Shown: positions 34,801-46,367, counted from the first letter of the stretch. The stretch: DNA of 64,000 nt from Phlebotomus papatasi (GCF_024763615.1 NC_077224.1:82532712-82596711); one strand, 5' to 3'. The notes: generated by a model from the letters alone, not told the origin. Translations and numbers: made by a program.

Positions 34801-36725
34801 ACAAAATAGTAATTTAATAGTACGATCGGATTTAAATGTAACTAATTTGTGTAAAATCATAAGAGGAAGAGAGTAAGTAAATAACTAAGTTCAATATTTA
34901 ATTTAAACAGAAAAACAAACATTGCAAAAATTTTATTAAGATAGTAAATAACTGTACTATCGGGCAAATATTATGTTTTGTTTTGGTGAATAATCTTACT
35001 CCTGTTTTAGTATTTGTAGCATAATAAAAATGCAAAAGTGCATTAAAAAGGTTGTTGAATGTTGAAGCAGTTTTTGCTGTATCTAATTCAATTTTCTTTT
35101 TATTTATTTGGTATTATGAATAATTTTTAAAATGACAAATAAGTGATACTAATCCGTGTGCAAATGTAACTGAGAAAGGCTGAAGCAAAAACAGATGAGT
35201 TCATGTGATTGTTCAATTTTACCATGCAATCAAAGGGGTGAAACTCAAGACATATTTTTTCGTAGACAATATTGTCTAGCATAACACAAAGAATTGTTAA
35301 ATCTGAATGCAGATTATATGTACACAAAAGATAAGAATCGGATAAATTCGGTCAATTCTATAAATTCTTTTGTTATCTCGTCTTCAGACTTATTACAGAG
35401 CAAAAAAATTATGTTTAAATTTAAAGTAAGGTTAAGTACCTAAGTGAGGTTATGGTAAATATTACTCACACACCGTAATTTACGAAAAAAAAGTATATAA
35501 AGATTTGGAAAGAGAATAAATGAAAATAAAATAACACACCTAAGTTAACTGGTTGACATTTTAAAATCATATTAGAAAGGGATTTCAAGATTTTCATAGC
35601 ATAATCTTCATTAGTGAGATTCAGAAATAGGAGCAAGTGAGGTTACATTGATATACGATTTTTTTTGTATATTTCTAGAGAGAATTGGGCATTGCAATTA
35701 TTTTATCATAATTCCACAATTTGTTTTTTATCTAACTTACATAACGTTAAAGTTCAGTTTCCTTTGGAAATATGCGAAGAAATCGTATATCAATATAGCC
35801 CCACCTTTCCCTTTAAATTTCATAATTTATTTATAGTATAATCTTTAATATATTTCTGCAATATATTCAGGATAATTTGCCGAAAATATTTCCGACAGTA
35901 TTTTGTACGAAAAACCATTGAAATATTTTTTAAAAAAAAAAACTTTTTTTAATAATAAATATTTGGATGAATTTTCAGTATTACAAAAAGGAGAAGATAA
36001 AATAATGGCAAAGACTAATATTTTTCTGTGTTTCAAATGTTCAATGAATTGTCTTTTATTCACCTCATCGACCTTGTAACTTTTCTTAATCTCATGCAAC
36101 TAGTTGCAACGTATTAAAGTTATGCGTAACGTTTGCACTTGCAAACTATGTTTATAAATTTACCGAATTTACAGTCAAACAAAGCATACTATCATTCTGA
36201 CAATTTACAGAACCAAGTACATTTTAAATTGACTAATTTTCATCAGTTATTATTTAATTAAAGTTTCAAATTGAAGTAATTTTGAAGTTAAAGAAAGTAT
36301 TGAAAAACTTACGTATCCGACATAAAATGATTAACTTATCTCTAATCAAATTACTTATTACGTTTAGGTTAATTTTGAGTAACCTCACTTTTATGCAAGT
36401 TTCTCTTTTAGCTAAATTTGTTTATAAGTTGGAATACAGGGTTCCTAATGGAAACTCAGAAAACTGGACATACTATTTATTAATTAACTCAGTTACACAT
36501 CCAACATAACCTAATAAACCGATAATTTTACTCTTATAATTTGATGAATAAGCATTTTAAAATAAAAAAGATATCCAAAAATTGCTTAATTTAATCTCTC
36601 AAATGGAGAAATTAGATATTAAATTATTCAACTTTATTCAATTTAATTCATATGTTTAATTTAAAAAATACAATACTTTCTAAATTCTATTGAATTTATT
36701 TTTTTAAGAACTGAAAAAATCTATA
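34801..36725. other. AT-rich non-coding stretch
   Basis: No gene recognised. A possible small inverted-repeat element lies at 35650-35800 (TTGATATACGATTTTTT mirrored near 35780). GTGAGGTTA and GTAACCTCAC motifs occur near 35440, 35640 and 36380. Confidence 0.5.
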
Positions 36726-36935
36726 GGGGAAACTGGGGCACCACCAAACACGGGGTACCACCAAACACTGCGATTTTTTAATCGGATATTCGACTTCAGA
36801 GGATAAGCCCTATAGGAATTTATAAGCCTATAGGGATGCTTGTCCACTGAAGGAATGGTCGGATAGTCCAAGTAGTTTAGAAATAAAAATTAGTGTTTGG
36901 TGCTACTCCGTGTTTGGTGGTGCCCCAGTTTGCCC
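36726..36935. mobile_element. MITE with GGGGAAACTGGGGCACC termini
   Basis: The left end GGGGAAACTGGGGCACCACC continues with AAACACGGGGTACCACCAAA; the right end carries the reverse complement with few changes (GGTGGTGCCCCAGTTTGCCC). Flanked by TA on both sides (36724-36725, 36936-36937). 210 bp; terminal bases and length relate it to the GGGGAAAG family. Confidence 0.85.
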
Positions 36936-37870
36936 TACATAAATAGGTATATTTCTCCAATTTCGCGAGTAAAGATTGTAAATTCATACTGAGATACTTT
37001 TTATGAAATAAAAAACTTTGACAAATTGAAAATAATCAATTCTATTGCAAGTCGCGATATCTCTCTAGTCTGAAAGGTTTTGTGATAGTTTGGTTATGCA
37101 CAACATAACCTCACATTGTAAAAGGGACAGATAATCCTAACCGGCTTATGTAGGTGAGATTCTTAACGTGAGCTAACTCGGAGTGCATGCAAATTCGATT
37201 TGGAGCTGAAGTTGGGAGACGCCATTCAGTTATCTTGAATAAAATTCGTGAAATTATACAAATTTTATATTTAAACCAAAATATCAAGGATTTGGATGAA
37301 CTGGCAGAAAAGTGATACATGGGTGAAATGTAGACTAGAATGTTATCTATAATTTTTCTATAGAACTTGAACTCATCGATAACTCAGAAGCCAAGATAAG
37401 CGAGGTTTTTTGTTTCTTAACTCGTTTTTTCATCCAGAGTGCCTCAAGTAGTCATTTGTTGAACTTCAACTATATCAAAGAATTGTTGTATTTTGAGGGA
37501 CTTTCCATTTAAACCCCTATTTTAAGTGTCTTGGTGGAGTAGAGGCAGTCAAATTGGCATCTGAGTGATTTCAAAGCGTTATTATTGGAAAAATCAATTT
37601 TTTCACACTTAAACGGAAAAATCGGAGTGATAGCGTAGTCTGATCGGAAAATGATGTATGGACGAAATGTAGAGACAAATGTGCTCTACAATTATGTCGA
37701 AGTAATCATCAAAATCGGTTCAGCGACAGTCGAGATAATTGAGGTTATGTGATATTGAAATTGGTTTTTCGACTGTGGCGCCCCTGGTGTTGGTCCCACA
37801 AAGTTCAAATATTCTAGAAAGTTGTAGCATTTGGTGAGATCTTTCGTTTAAGCCCAAAATCGGTCACATA

Positions 37871-37930
37871 GAACCGGAGATATGATTTTTTGAATTTCGT
37901 GAACTTTGACCCCTCATATCTCCGGTTCTA
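37871..37930. repeat. Hairpin with AGAACCGGAGATATGA arms
   Basis: A 16-bp arm and its perfect reverse complement (TCATATCTCCGGTTCT) are separated by about 28 bp, within the 37151-38940 element. Confidence 0.8.
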
Positions 37931-38775
37931 TTGAAACCACAGCGCACATACGCACCATTTTGGAAACGTCCTAGACTGGACTACAACATACTAAAATTTC
38001 ATTAACTTGCACAATGCCGTTTTTGAGAAAAGTGACTTTGAATTTCGATGAATTTTGACGCTATCACAGCGCCACCTGTGGTGACTTTTTGAACTTCCAT
38101 CTGAAAGTGCTCATTGAGACGAAACCAAAAAGGTAAAATTTAGGTCGCTATGTTAGTTAGAACCGGAGATATAGGCCGGTCAATGTTCGAACTTTGACCC
38201 CTTATAGCTCGGGTCAGGGGTTTTAGATCGACTTAAGGTTTTTTTTGTTTGATAGGTATAATCAACGGCTACAACATACTAAATTTTCAGCCCGATGCAC
38301 AATGGAATTTTTGAGTTATTTAACTTTTAAGATTTAAAAATTTTCTTTTTAATAATAGCGCCCCTAGCGGTGGTTTTATGAACTTGCGATGTTAGAAGGG
38401 GAAGTGGCATTTCACGAGAGCTTTCCAAAAAGCCCTCACTTTTTAAATTCTGATAATTAGAACCGGAGTTATGGCCATTTTAAGAAATTTTTTTTGGACC
38501 CTTATAGCTCGGGTCAGGGGTGTCGGGGGACCTTAAGTTTGGTATTTATGGAAAGCTCTAAAACCCAGCTATAACATACTAAAATTTGAGCCCGCTCGAT
38601 GCCATAGGGGCGGAGCTATTGAGAAAACAAAAAAGGGGGGTCTTCAAAATGGCGGAAGGAGGGGTGGGGGGTGGGGGTCAATGCACCAAGTTGCAATTTT
38701 CACCCGATATATAACCTTTGCCGAAAACCGCAAGTCGATATCTTTTTTAGTTTAGGAGCTATTAAGCTCCAAAGA

Positions 38776-38808
38776 GCGGCCGGCCGGCCGGCCAGCCGGC
38801 CGGCCGGG
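38776..38808. repeat. CGGC(CGGC)n GC-rich self-complementary run
   Basis: About 32 bp made almost entirely of CCGG/GGCC units, standing out in AT-rich DNA. It is self-complementary and could form a strong hairpin. Confidence 0.85.
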
Positions 38809-38952
38809 AACGTAAAATAGCCACATATATATTCGTGATCAGGAAGTGGCGAAACACATTTTGGCCAAGTTTGAGGTCGATCGGACGACATGAAATTTTG
38901 TTAGGATTATAGTAGGTGAGATTGTTAAGAATCTCACCTAATAACTTTAGAG

Positions 38953-39087
38953 CAGAGGTGATCAAGAACCGTCTGAAACCAAACAAACGTCAAATGAAAA
39001 TTGTACGTGAATAATGGTCAAAACGCTGCCTGGACAAACTTATTTTGACGTTTCTTCGGTTTCAAACGGTTCTTGCTCACCCCTCTT
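38953..39087. mobile_element. Foldback MITE, CAGAGGTG/AACGTCAAA family, copy 3
   Basis: CAGAGGTGATCAAGAACCGT on the left and CAAACGGTTCTTGCTCACCC on the right are inverted, with AACGTCAAATG and TTGACGTTTCTTCGG inside. It lies 12 bp beyond the 1.8-kb TIR element. Confidence 0.85.
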
Positions 39088-39364
39088 TTAGAGCTATAAA
39101 AAAGATCCTCAAAATTTGCATTTTCAATGAAATCGTCATGTAATGAATAACTTAAATAAGGTGAAAGGAACACCTATTAACATTATAAGAACTCGCGTCA
39201 GATAGATATGGTAAATTTTAAGGAACCTCGAAATTGAGGTTCAAACGAAATTAGAGCACTTAAAATTTGTATTGTATTAGCACTTGTATAAAATAAATTA
39301 TGCACAACAAAACCTAAACAAAAATTGTTAAAAAGTCATAATATAAATTTAAAAAAAAATAATA
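39088..39364. other. Short AT-rich spacer
   Basis: Nothing recognised between two MITEs. Confidence 0.5.
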
Positions 39365-39702
39365 CAGTAGACTCTCGCTAATTCGGCTCTTTTAAGATCG
39401 GGCTACTTTTTAATTCGGGCAGCGGTTACATTTGGAAAAAGTTTGTTGTCATTTTTCAAGTTTGATTATGATTATCAAATGAATCAAATATGCTCAAATT
39501 TGGCATGGTTTGTCTTATTTTTGATGTGATTTTGCATTATTAAGGGATTTTCATGCAATTTACGATATATATGGGTGTGTAAACTCAATATGTGTATGCA
39601 GATGAATAAAAAATCGTTGCATTTCAAAAAGTGTCGCCCGAATTTCTGTTTAATTCGGCTGACATTTCGATCCCATATGCCCGAATTTTAGAGAGTCCAC
39701 TG
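39365..39702. mobile_element. pogo-like MITE, CAGTAGACTCTC family, subfamily 2 copy 1
   Basis: Starts CAGTAGACTCTCGCTAATTC and ends GAGAGTCCACTG, flanked by TA. About 338 bp. The interior (TTCAAGTTTGATTATGATTA, then GTCTTATTTTTGATGTG) matches 40986-41331. Confidence 0.88.
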
Positions 39703-39910
39703 TATAAAAATACTTCAAGATTTAATGCCTCTACACATTGGGAGCAATTTTCGTCAAAAATTTCGTTTTTGAAGGAAATTGTGTACAATGCTGTAGGTGA
39801 AAACGTCAAAATCCTGTCAAAAAAGCAATTTTTGACGAATATTGCTCCCAGTGTTTTGAAGCCTTTTACTAAATATTTTGAGTTAAAATTAAAGATCTAC
39901 AATTCTGAAT

Positions 39911-40089
39911 AAAAAAATTCCGAAAGCCAAAATCACGAATTCTTAAAAGTATCATAGCTACTCCCACGATTGCACCCGCGTTTGCTGGAGACAAAGGGAA
40001 ATTTTCTGTGTCTTGGGAAACTATTCTACACATTATCCTCCATATAATTTCATCCCTTTCAGGATTTTGAACATTCGAGATTTTGGCTG
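39911..40089. mobile_element. Degraded hAT-like foldback element, relic of 47910-48194 family
   Basis: CCGAAAGCCAAAATCACGAA on the left and CGAGATTTTGGCTGCC on the right, with CTACTCCCACGATTGCACCC inside, correspond in reverse orientation to the interior of the element at 47910-48194. Terminal sequences are eroded and no target duplication is visible. Confidence 0.7.
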
Positions 40090-40737
40090 CCTCCGATCTA
40101 TTTTTATCTTTCCTTGAAATTTTCAATTTTTATGAACCAGAGGAGGTAGAAAATCTAAAAAAATAGAAAATTTAGGGGTTAGAAAAGGTTAGGAATTTTT
40201 TCTTATTCAGAAATAAGATGTTAGACACTTTTCTATGTTAGCCTCTTTACTTTGTATTTTCAAATTTTGCTTCTGCATTTTACAGTAATAATGTCATAAC
40301 CTAGAAAATTCTAATAAACCTAACCTTAAACCTAACCTCCAATATATAATTCTTTATGAAGTTACTGAGAATTTAGGCGTGGCATCAGCTCTTTGTACAA
40401 TTGCGGTTGTATGACGAATTTAAATCTATCCTCAAATTACTTTTTTAGATTGTGGTTAGGATTTAAAACTTCCTAAACCCGGTCAAAAAGTTCAAAATTG
40501 CTTAGCAGACATAATAACATTTTATTTGATTCTTCAGTGATATTTTTTTTCCAAAATATCTTTATTCAAAATATACTTTTAAGGTTATGTGCAACATAAA
40601 TATTCGTCGCAATTTGAGAAATAGATAAAATTCATTTAAAATAAAAAATCATCATATCCGCTGATGAACTCAATGGGATATTTTTTAGGCTATCTTATCG
40701 ATAACCTATCTGTTTTGAATTTATTAAAAAGACATTA
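40090..40737. other. AT-rich non-coding stretch
   Basis: No gene. AACCTAACC-type motifs occur near 40310-40340. Confidence 0.5.
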
Positions 40738-40971
40738 CAGTAGACTTTCACTCAATCGACTCTTTTTCAATCGGGCAAAAAATTTTGTTGACAATTTTCA
40801 CATTTAATTATGAAGCAAATTTGCTCAAATTCGCTGTAGTTCTTCCTATTTTATCGTGATTCTTTATAATTGAACGCTTTTTGTGGAATTTACAAAGGCT
40901 TTGACGCCCAAATCTATCGATAAACCGGACGACATTTTGCCCCAAATGCCCATTTGAGAGAGAGTCTACTG
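40738..40971. mobile_element. pogo-like MITE, CAGTAGACTCTC family, subfamily 1 copy 2
   Basis: Starts CAGTAGACTTTCACTCAATC and ends GAGAGAGTCTACTG with TA flanks. 234 bp, aligning without obvious indels to 13629-13862. Confidence 0.9.
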
Positions 40972-40985
40972 TAGTTATTAGAGTA

Positions 40986-41331
40986 CAGTAGACTCTCGCT
41001 AATTCGGCTCTTTTAAGATCGGGCTATTTTTTTTAATTCGGGCGGCAATTTAAATTCCTTTAAAATTTGTTGACATTTTTCAAGTTGGATTATGATTATC
41101 AAATGAAGCAAATATGCTCTAATTTGCCATGATTTGTCTTAGTTCTGATGTGTTTTTGCATTATTAAGAGGTTTTCATGCAATTTATAATAGCAATGAGC
41201 ATGTAAATGTAAACGCAATATGAATATGCAGATGAAAAAAAATCGTTGTATTTCAAACAATTTGCTGCCCGAATTTCTCTCTAATTCGGTTGACATTTCG
41301 GTCCTAAATGCCCGAATTTGAGAGTCTACTG
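40986..41331. mobile_element. pogo-like MITE, CAGTAGACTCTC family, subfamily 2 copy 2
   Basis: Starts CAGTAGACTCTCGCTAATTC and ends GAGAGTCTACTG with TA flanks, 346 bp. It lies only 14 bp from the previous MITE, so the two were inserted next to each other. Confidence 0.9.
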
Positions 41332-41468
41332 TATTTCTAATTTTTATGAACCATTTATTAAACGAACACTTCAAAAATTAATCCATTTTCACTTAAATAT
41401 TTTAAATGGAATCCGTCAAGAGTCATTCGCATAACTCCGTTCTTGATTTTAGGTTATAATTTATTTTA

Positions 41469-41790
41469 CAGTACCCGTTTGTAATCCGGATGATTGGGAG
41501 ACAAAATGACAGGTATCCGGGGTATACGCTTCGTAGTCCGGATGGATTTTTTGAATTTTTTCAACGTCTCGAAAATATAATATACAAGGTTTTTTTTGTA
41601 GAAATGGAATAAAAGTTTTAAAGAAGCTTAAAAAGACATAGAGAATTATATGCTATTATACTTCATTTATTAAACAAAAACATCACATGATAATTCATTT
41701 TCATTGCTGAACACACATGCATACATAACCTCATAATTATTTTAAATATAACCGCGGATTACGGCGATCCGGATTAGAGAGCGGGCACTG
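41469..41790 (+). mobile_element. pogo-like MITE, CAGTRCCCGC family, copy 1
   Basis: Starts CAGTACCCGTTTGTAATCCG and ends GAGAGCGGGCACTG, with TA on both sides. 322 bp. Interior segments (TTTCAACGTCTCGAAAATAT, TTCATTTTCATTGCTGAACA) recur inverted at 46084-46367. Non-coding. Confidence 0.88.
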
Positions 41791-43089
41791 TAGAAAAATC
41801 TCATTCAAGCAGGAAATATCAGGATTTCAGCCTCCTCTTCATCTGGATGATTTTTTAGGTTAGGCGTAACCTAACCTCACTTTGAAAAATAACCTCTTTT
41901 CTGATAACCAAAAGTAGGTCTTTTTTGAATGGTTTTAAATCTTTTTTATTAGTATTAATGAAGCCATGCACGACCCCTTTGGGTATCACAGGAATCCCTG
42001 GCTCCAATGGAGTGCTCTTCAGGCGGTTCTAGTGATGAAATGTGGCAAAGATGGAGAGTAAATAAAGGGTATTTTCATTTGCCTGTTAAATTGATGCTTT
42101 GACCACGAAATGTTTGAACGCATGTTTGCACATAAATCAATTTAACGCATATTAATTGATATTGGGCACCAATTATCAATTGACAATCGAGCCACTCTCC
42201 TCGAGTAGGAAGCACTCCAGTTTTCCTCCCCAAATACCTCTGCACCCCATCAATTTCTCCCGCGCAGCCTGAATGGGAATGTTTAGTTTTGTGGGCCGAC
42301 AAAAAAAAAAGAAGAGAGAGAGCTTAATCATCTGGCGTGGATTCAGTATCATTTCCCAGGTTTATCAACGAGTGACATGCTGAATTAATAAAGCCATCAA
42401 GTCATAAACATTTCCCATGGTCTCTCCACCAAGCTGTTGTTTTGGGTGGGAGAGGATGTTGTTCTGTGGGATGGTTTGTTGTTCATTTTCGGCGGCATTT
42501 TGGCTCCTTTCTAAAACATCATATTCATGTGGTGTGCATCGGAGTTTGTTACCTCGCTCTGTTGACCATCCCAAAAGCATCCGGAGAGACAGAGAGAGAG
42601 ATTTCGACAAACATCCCCCCCCCCGGAAGAGTTTTTGGAAAAGACTCAAAAGGGTCAGGATTCACTGGTTATGTCTAACAACTGCTGCAGTTGTATCCTA
42701 TTGTATCCTCTCCATCTACTCAGCTTCCCTGGCATTTTCGCCAACAATCTCTCTGGACCACATCCTCAAAGTTATCATAAAAACATCAACAGCCAAAACG
42801 CAACATAAACAACATCAATTTTCAAATATTTTACCCTAAAATTCTGAAAGAAAAACCATCATAAGGAATATAAAACCTATTTTTTATTTCCATTTTCTCT
42901 AAAAAGTCTTCTCCAACGGCTTTTTCATTCAAAACTCCCTCTTAAATTTCTCTCAACGAATGTGTCTCAGCTAAGCTGATGCACAAAAATCACATGATTT
43001 TGGCGCTTAACGAAGAAAACCTAACCAAACATTTTTCATCTTTTCCATCGCATGCTTTTTTACACAATTTTTTCCTCAAAAAAATGCAT
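41791..43089. other. Non-coding region 3' of Dhfr
   Basis: Less AT-rich between 42000 and 42800. A 140-codon ATG frame at 42417-42839 has an odd Cys/Ser/Arg-rich composition and no recognised domain, so it is not called. A poly-C run lies near 42616-42624. A polyadenylation-type TTTATT (AATAAA on minus) at 42883-42888 could also serve Dhfr. Confidence 0.45.
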
Positions 43090-43094
43090 TTATT
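43089..43094 (-). terminator. AATAAA overlapping the Dhfr stop codon
   Basis: On the minus strand the last codon and stop read AAATAAAT, so a canonical polyadenylation hexamer overlaps the TAA stop at 43092-43090. Whether it is used is unknown; another AATAAA is about 200 bp further on. Confidence 0.4.
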
Positions 43095-43653
43095 TCTGAA
43101 TTTTCTCATACACAAGATACTGATACTGAATACCATTCTCCTCCTGCACTTCCGATGGAATGTCTTCGTCATTTGGCACCACTTTGAAGTCCTCCGGAAT
43201 GGCCGGGAAGAAGGCGTCACAATCAAACTTCTTTTTGATGTCCGTGAAATAAACCCTGTGGCAATTTTCCGACTCCATAGCTTCCTTGTAGACAGAATAC
43301 CCTCCGACAATCCAGATATTTTCAATTTCTGCCCGATATTGGTCCTTTTCAAGCAGCTTCAGAGCTTCCGGGAGTGAACTGCAGACTATCACCTCTGGGG
43401 GCAGTTGTAGGTCAGTCTGACGCGAAAGGACAATGTTGAGACGTCCGGGGAGGGGTCTTTTCTTCTCAGGGATGCCAAAATAAGTCTTCCTGCCCATAAT
43501 AGCAGCATTTTTCTTCGCCGGGTCAGAGACTCTTGTGGTTACTTTGTTGAAATGCTTCAATTCTTGCTTCAGATGCCACGGAAGATTGCCCTGGATGCCA
43601 ATTCCGAGATTCTCACAAGCAGCCACACACAAATTTAACTTGAGATTGGTCAT
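43090..43653 (-). CDS. Dhfr: Dihydrofolate reductase
   Basis: Reduces dihydrofolate to tetrahydrofolate with NADPH, supplying one-carbon carriers for thymidylate and purine synthesis in the cytosol. The product is 187 residues, the usual length for animal DHFR. Visible motifs are the substrate-binding GIGIQGNLPW followed by a Glu in KQELKHF, matching the animal pattern LPW..(R/K).E..(Y/H)F with the catalytic acid, the cofactor-binding MGRKTYFGIPEKKRPLPGRL, the VGGYSVYKEAM glycine loop (the second residue after GG is usually Ser or Gly-rich; here Y-S), and the C-terminal VQEENGIQYQYLVYEK. The start is ATG at 43653-43651. It is a single uninterrupted exon. It is flanked by two inverted MITEs of one family (41469-41790 and 46084-46367). 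Confidence 0.96.
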   Translation of the reverse strand: MTNLKLNLCVAACENLGIGIQGNLPWHLKQELKHFNKVTTRVSDPAKKNAAIMGRKTYFGIPEKKRPLPGRLNIVLSRQTDLQLPPEVIVCSSLPEALKLLEKDQYRAEIENIWIVGGYSVYKEAMESENCHRVYFTDIKKKFDCDAFFPAIPEDFKVVPNDEDIPSEVQEENGIQYQYLVYEKIQK

Positions 43654-43974
43654 TTTGCAGAGAAATTGAGATTTTTTGGAAGATTTCCATAAACTTGTTG
43701 ATGCTTATCGCATCCCGGTTGAACACGAATATCCCTAGCATGCCTTTTAAAACTGATTCGCGTATTGCATACTCGTCATTGTTCATTAACCGAAAAAATA
43801 TTTAAAATAAGATAACCTCGAGGAAGACATAAAAACGCGTTTTTTTTAACAAAAATTAGGCCTTCATCAATTTTGTTTTCTCCAGGACCTATTTGTATTA
43901 CAAAATTTCGAAATTCTGTTTCATAAACTGATAACAGTAAAAATTTCGAAATGGTTTCAAAACATTTAGGCTAC
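43654..43974. promoter_or_regulatory. Dhfr: Dhfr upstream region
   Basis: The sequence directly 5' of Dhfr. I see no TATA box or strong initiator that decides a start. From about 43790 it becomes AT-rich. Confidence 0.3.
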
Positions 43975-44240
43975 AGTTTATGAAACAAGTTAACTAAAAC
44001 TAAGTTTCTAAAAGTTTTCGAAACTATTTACAAACTAATATATTTAATTTATACTAAATATTCAAACTATTTAGAAATGTGTACTAAAATATGTTTATGA
44101 AACAAGTTAACTAAAATAAGTTTCTAAAAGGTTTCGAATTCGAAACTATTTACAAACTACAATATTAAATATAGTTTGTATTGAATTTCGAAACTAAATA
44201 TCCAAACTGTTTAGAAATGAGTACTAATATATGTGTATAA
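43975..44240 (+). repeat. Two ~117-bp tandem units with GAAACAAGTTAACTAAAA
   Basis: TATGAAACAAGTTAACTAAA followed by GTTTCTAAAAG.TTTCGAA and ACTATTTACAAACTA occurs at about 43979 and again at about 44096. The second unit has a small insertion. Non-coding. Confidence 0.85.
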
Positions 44241-44325
44241 AACTATTTTTACACATTATTTATATTACAGATTTTTAAAAAGTTTAGAAACGTGATGAGT
44301 AAATGTGTAATGACATTTTCAAATG

Positions 44326-44412
44326 TCTAGTTCGATCCTAGGTGGAGGCAGGTTTTTTTCGAAAAAAAACTGGTTAATTTGAGTGTCCCTTGCTGTGATT
44401 GACGACAAAATT
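44326..44412 (+). mobile_element. tRNA-derived SINE, 5'-truncated copy 2
   Basis: TCTAGTTCGATCCTAGGTGG, which is B-box-like, is followed by an A/T-rich run and then AACTGGTTAATTTGAGTGTC and CTTGCTGTGATTGACGA. This order matches the minus-strand copy at 9640-9790 (AACTGGATGATTTGAGTGTC, CTTGCTCTGATTGACGA). The A-box half of the tRNA-like head is missing. Confidence 0.7.
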
Positions 44413-46083
44413 ATGAACAAAAGGTTAAATTTTTAGACACAACACTGGCGGAGTTATTTGCTGATCCTATAATTTTCGGAAATTTGATAGTGTTTTTTTA
44501 CAGAAAAGTTTTAAAATTTTATTTAAAGGTAGGGCATTGGTACTTTTAAGGTAGAGCATTACCCCTTAATGCCTCCCAGCGTTACGGCCCTCACACAAGT
44601 ATAGGGAATTTGCTTCAATATGGACATAAATTCCTCTAGTGTGTATGTGTAGAGGCCATTATTCAACTTCCTCAGAAAAAATATTCGTATTAGGAAAATG
44701 TTTATTAGGGGGATGGTTAGAACGATTAGGAGGAAGTGGGACAGCTTATAAATTAAGATTTCTCACATATTTTTTAAATAACATTGAGCCTTATCATGAT
44801 ATAATTTAGCTGAATAAACAGATTGAGAAGCTAAATTACTGTATGATAAGGCATTACATAAGCAAAAGGTGCATTTGCAGCATTTAATGTTAGGCGAATT
44901 TTGGAAAAGTCCAAGTGATGGACTTCCACGGGAAAGCATTTGGGCGTTTATTTAGAACCTCGATACATGAGTGGCAGAGTGACACATATTTTTACTGAAA
45001 GGAATAAGGGGAACTATATGAATGTAGGGAATATAGCCAATTTTCCTCTGACATGCTACGATGAAGAAACTTTTCTGGATCGATTGGTGACAGGTGATGA
45101 GAAATAGAACAATAATGCAGCGGAAAAGGTCTTGGAAAAAAAACAGAAAACCTTTTTGTGAAAGATAATTTGTATAAAATGTAAATTTGATGGGATTTCA
45201 GATTCCGCTCCTGGGAAATTACAGGAAATTCCGGTTGTCAGGGAGGAAAAAAACCCGCGAATTCACTCCAGTGACACAGAAAAATTTCATATACTATCTC
45301 GTATAAAAATTGTAAAATAAGTCGATTTATATGGAAAAGTAACAAGATGTTTGGCTACCCCTATCGCCATAGGGATACACGTAAAATCTTTTCATTTTCA
45401 ACAAGATTTGTTGTTAAACGGAATCCACAAAAATAATTTAACAAAATTCTTGTAAAAGTTTTCTCAAAATCTCATTTTCATGGATATTTCTCAATAGTTG
45501 GCACTGCAAAATAGATAGTTTTCTATTTCATTTTTATCTCTTTCTCTTAAAATGGTCTTAGAATATTTTCTGTTAAATTTTTATCAATTTGGTGGAAATA
45601 ATAATCACGATTTTCATGGTCTATGTTATATATAAGTATTATGCGCCGGTCGGTATATTATCTGTAGGAAATGGTTAAATAGGACTTCAGAAGTCATTTC
45701 TAACTAAAAAATCTTCTTTTTTTGTGAAGGAGAAAAGAAATTGACCAAACTTGTATTTGATTTTGTATGTTATTAGTAAAAATTGTGGTATATCAGGTTT
45801 CAACAAAATATCTTGTTGAAAATGAAGATATTATGGAGCAATTCGATTTTTATCAGAGTACCCACAGGAGAGGTTTTTGGAATGAATTACAGAAATCCCG
45901 TGAGGTATGCAAAATATTTTTGGCACTAATTTTTCAGCATTTTCTGCGCCAACAATTCAAGTATTTCAAATTTACTGTGTGTACAATATTTTCATATATT
46001 TAGAGGAATTTAAAAAAAAATGTTTATATTAGCTCCCATTAAACCGTAACGCGCTGCACAACTGACTTCGTGAGGGATATTTA
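44413..46083. other. AT-rich non-coding stretch
   Basis: No gene recognised. The 78-codon frame at 45767-46003 has no recognisable domain. Confidence 0.5.
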
Positions 46084-46367
46084 CAGTGCCCGCTCTCTAA
46101 TAGGGCTAATAGGTCATGTATGCATGTGTGTTCAGCAATGAAAATGAATTATCTTGTGAAGTTTTTGTTTAATAAATCAAGTATAATAGTTTAGAATTCT
46201 CTAGTTATGTTTTTTAAGCTTTTATAAAACTTTTATTCTAATTCTATAAAAAAAAACCTTGTATTATATTTTCGAGACGTTGAACAAATTCAAAAAATCC
46301 ATCCGAATTACGAAGCGGACATCTGTCATATTGTCTCCCAATCATCCGGATTACAAAGCGGGCACTG
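46084..46367 (-). mobile_element. pogo-like MITE, CAGTRCCCGC family, copy 2 (inverted)
   Basis: Starts CAGTGCCCGCTCTCTAATAG and ends ATTACAAAGCGGGCACTG with TA flanks. 284 bp. It is the reverse complement of 41469-41790 with some deletions. It lies about 300 bp upstream of Wdr82. Confidence 0.88.

Larger units (their letters stand above)
37151..38940. mobile_element. 1.8-kb TIR element with internal ~300-bp repeat units
   Basis: A 17-bp perfect terminal inverted repeat is formed by TAGGTGAGATTCTTAAC at 37151-37167 and GTTAAGAATCTCACCTA at 38924-38940; the outermost TA on each side may be the target duplication. The interior is less AT-rich than its surroundings and has diverged direct units about 290-300 bp long, anchored by AACCGGAGATAT at 37872 and 38161 and AACCGGAGTTAT at 38461. 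Each unit is preceded by a GCGCC.CT.G.GGTG block and followed by CTACAACATACTAAA-type sequence. It includes a hairpin at 37871-37930 and a CCGG-rich run at 38776-38808. No transposase frame recognised. Confidence 0.7.

Noticed and set aside
42417..42839. 140-codon ATG frame between MITEs and Dhfr
   Set aside because: No recognisable domain, unusual composition, and a poly-C run within it; not supportable as a gene without transcript data.
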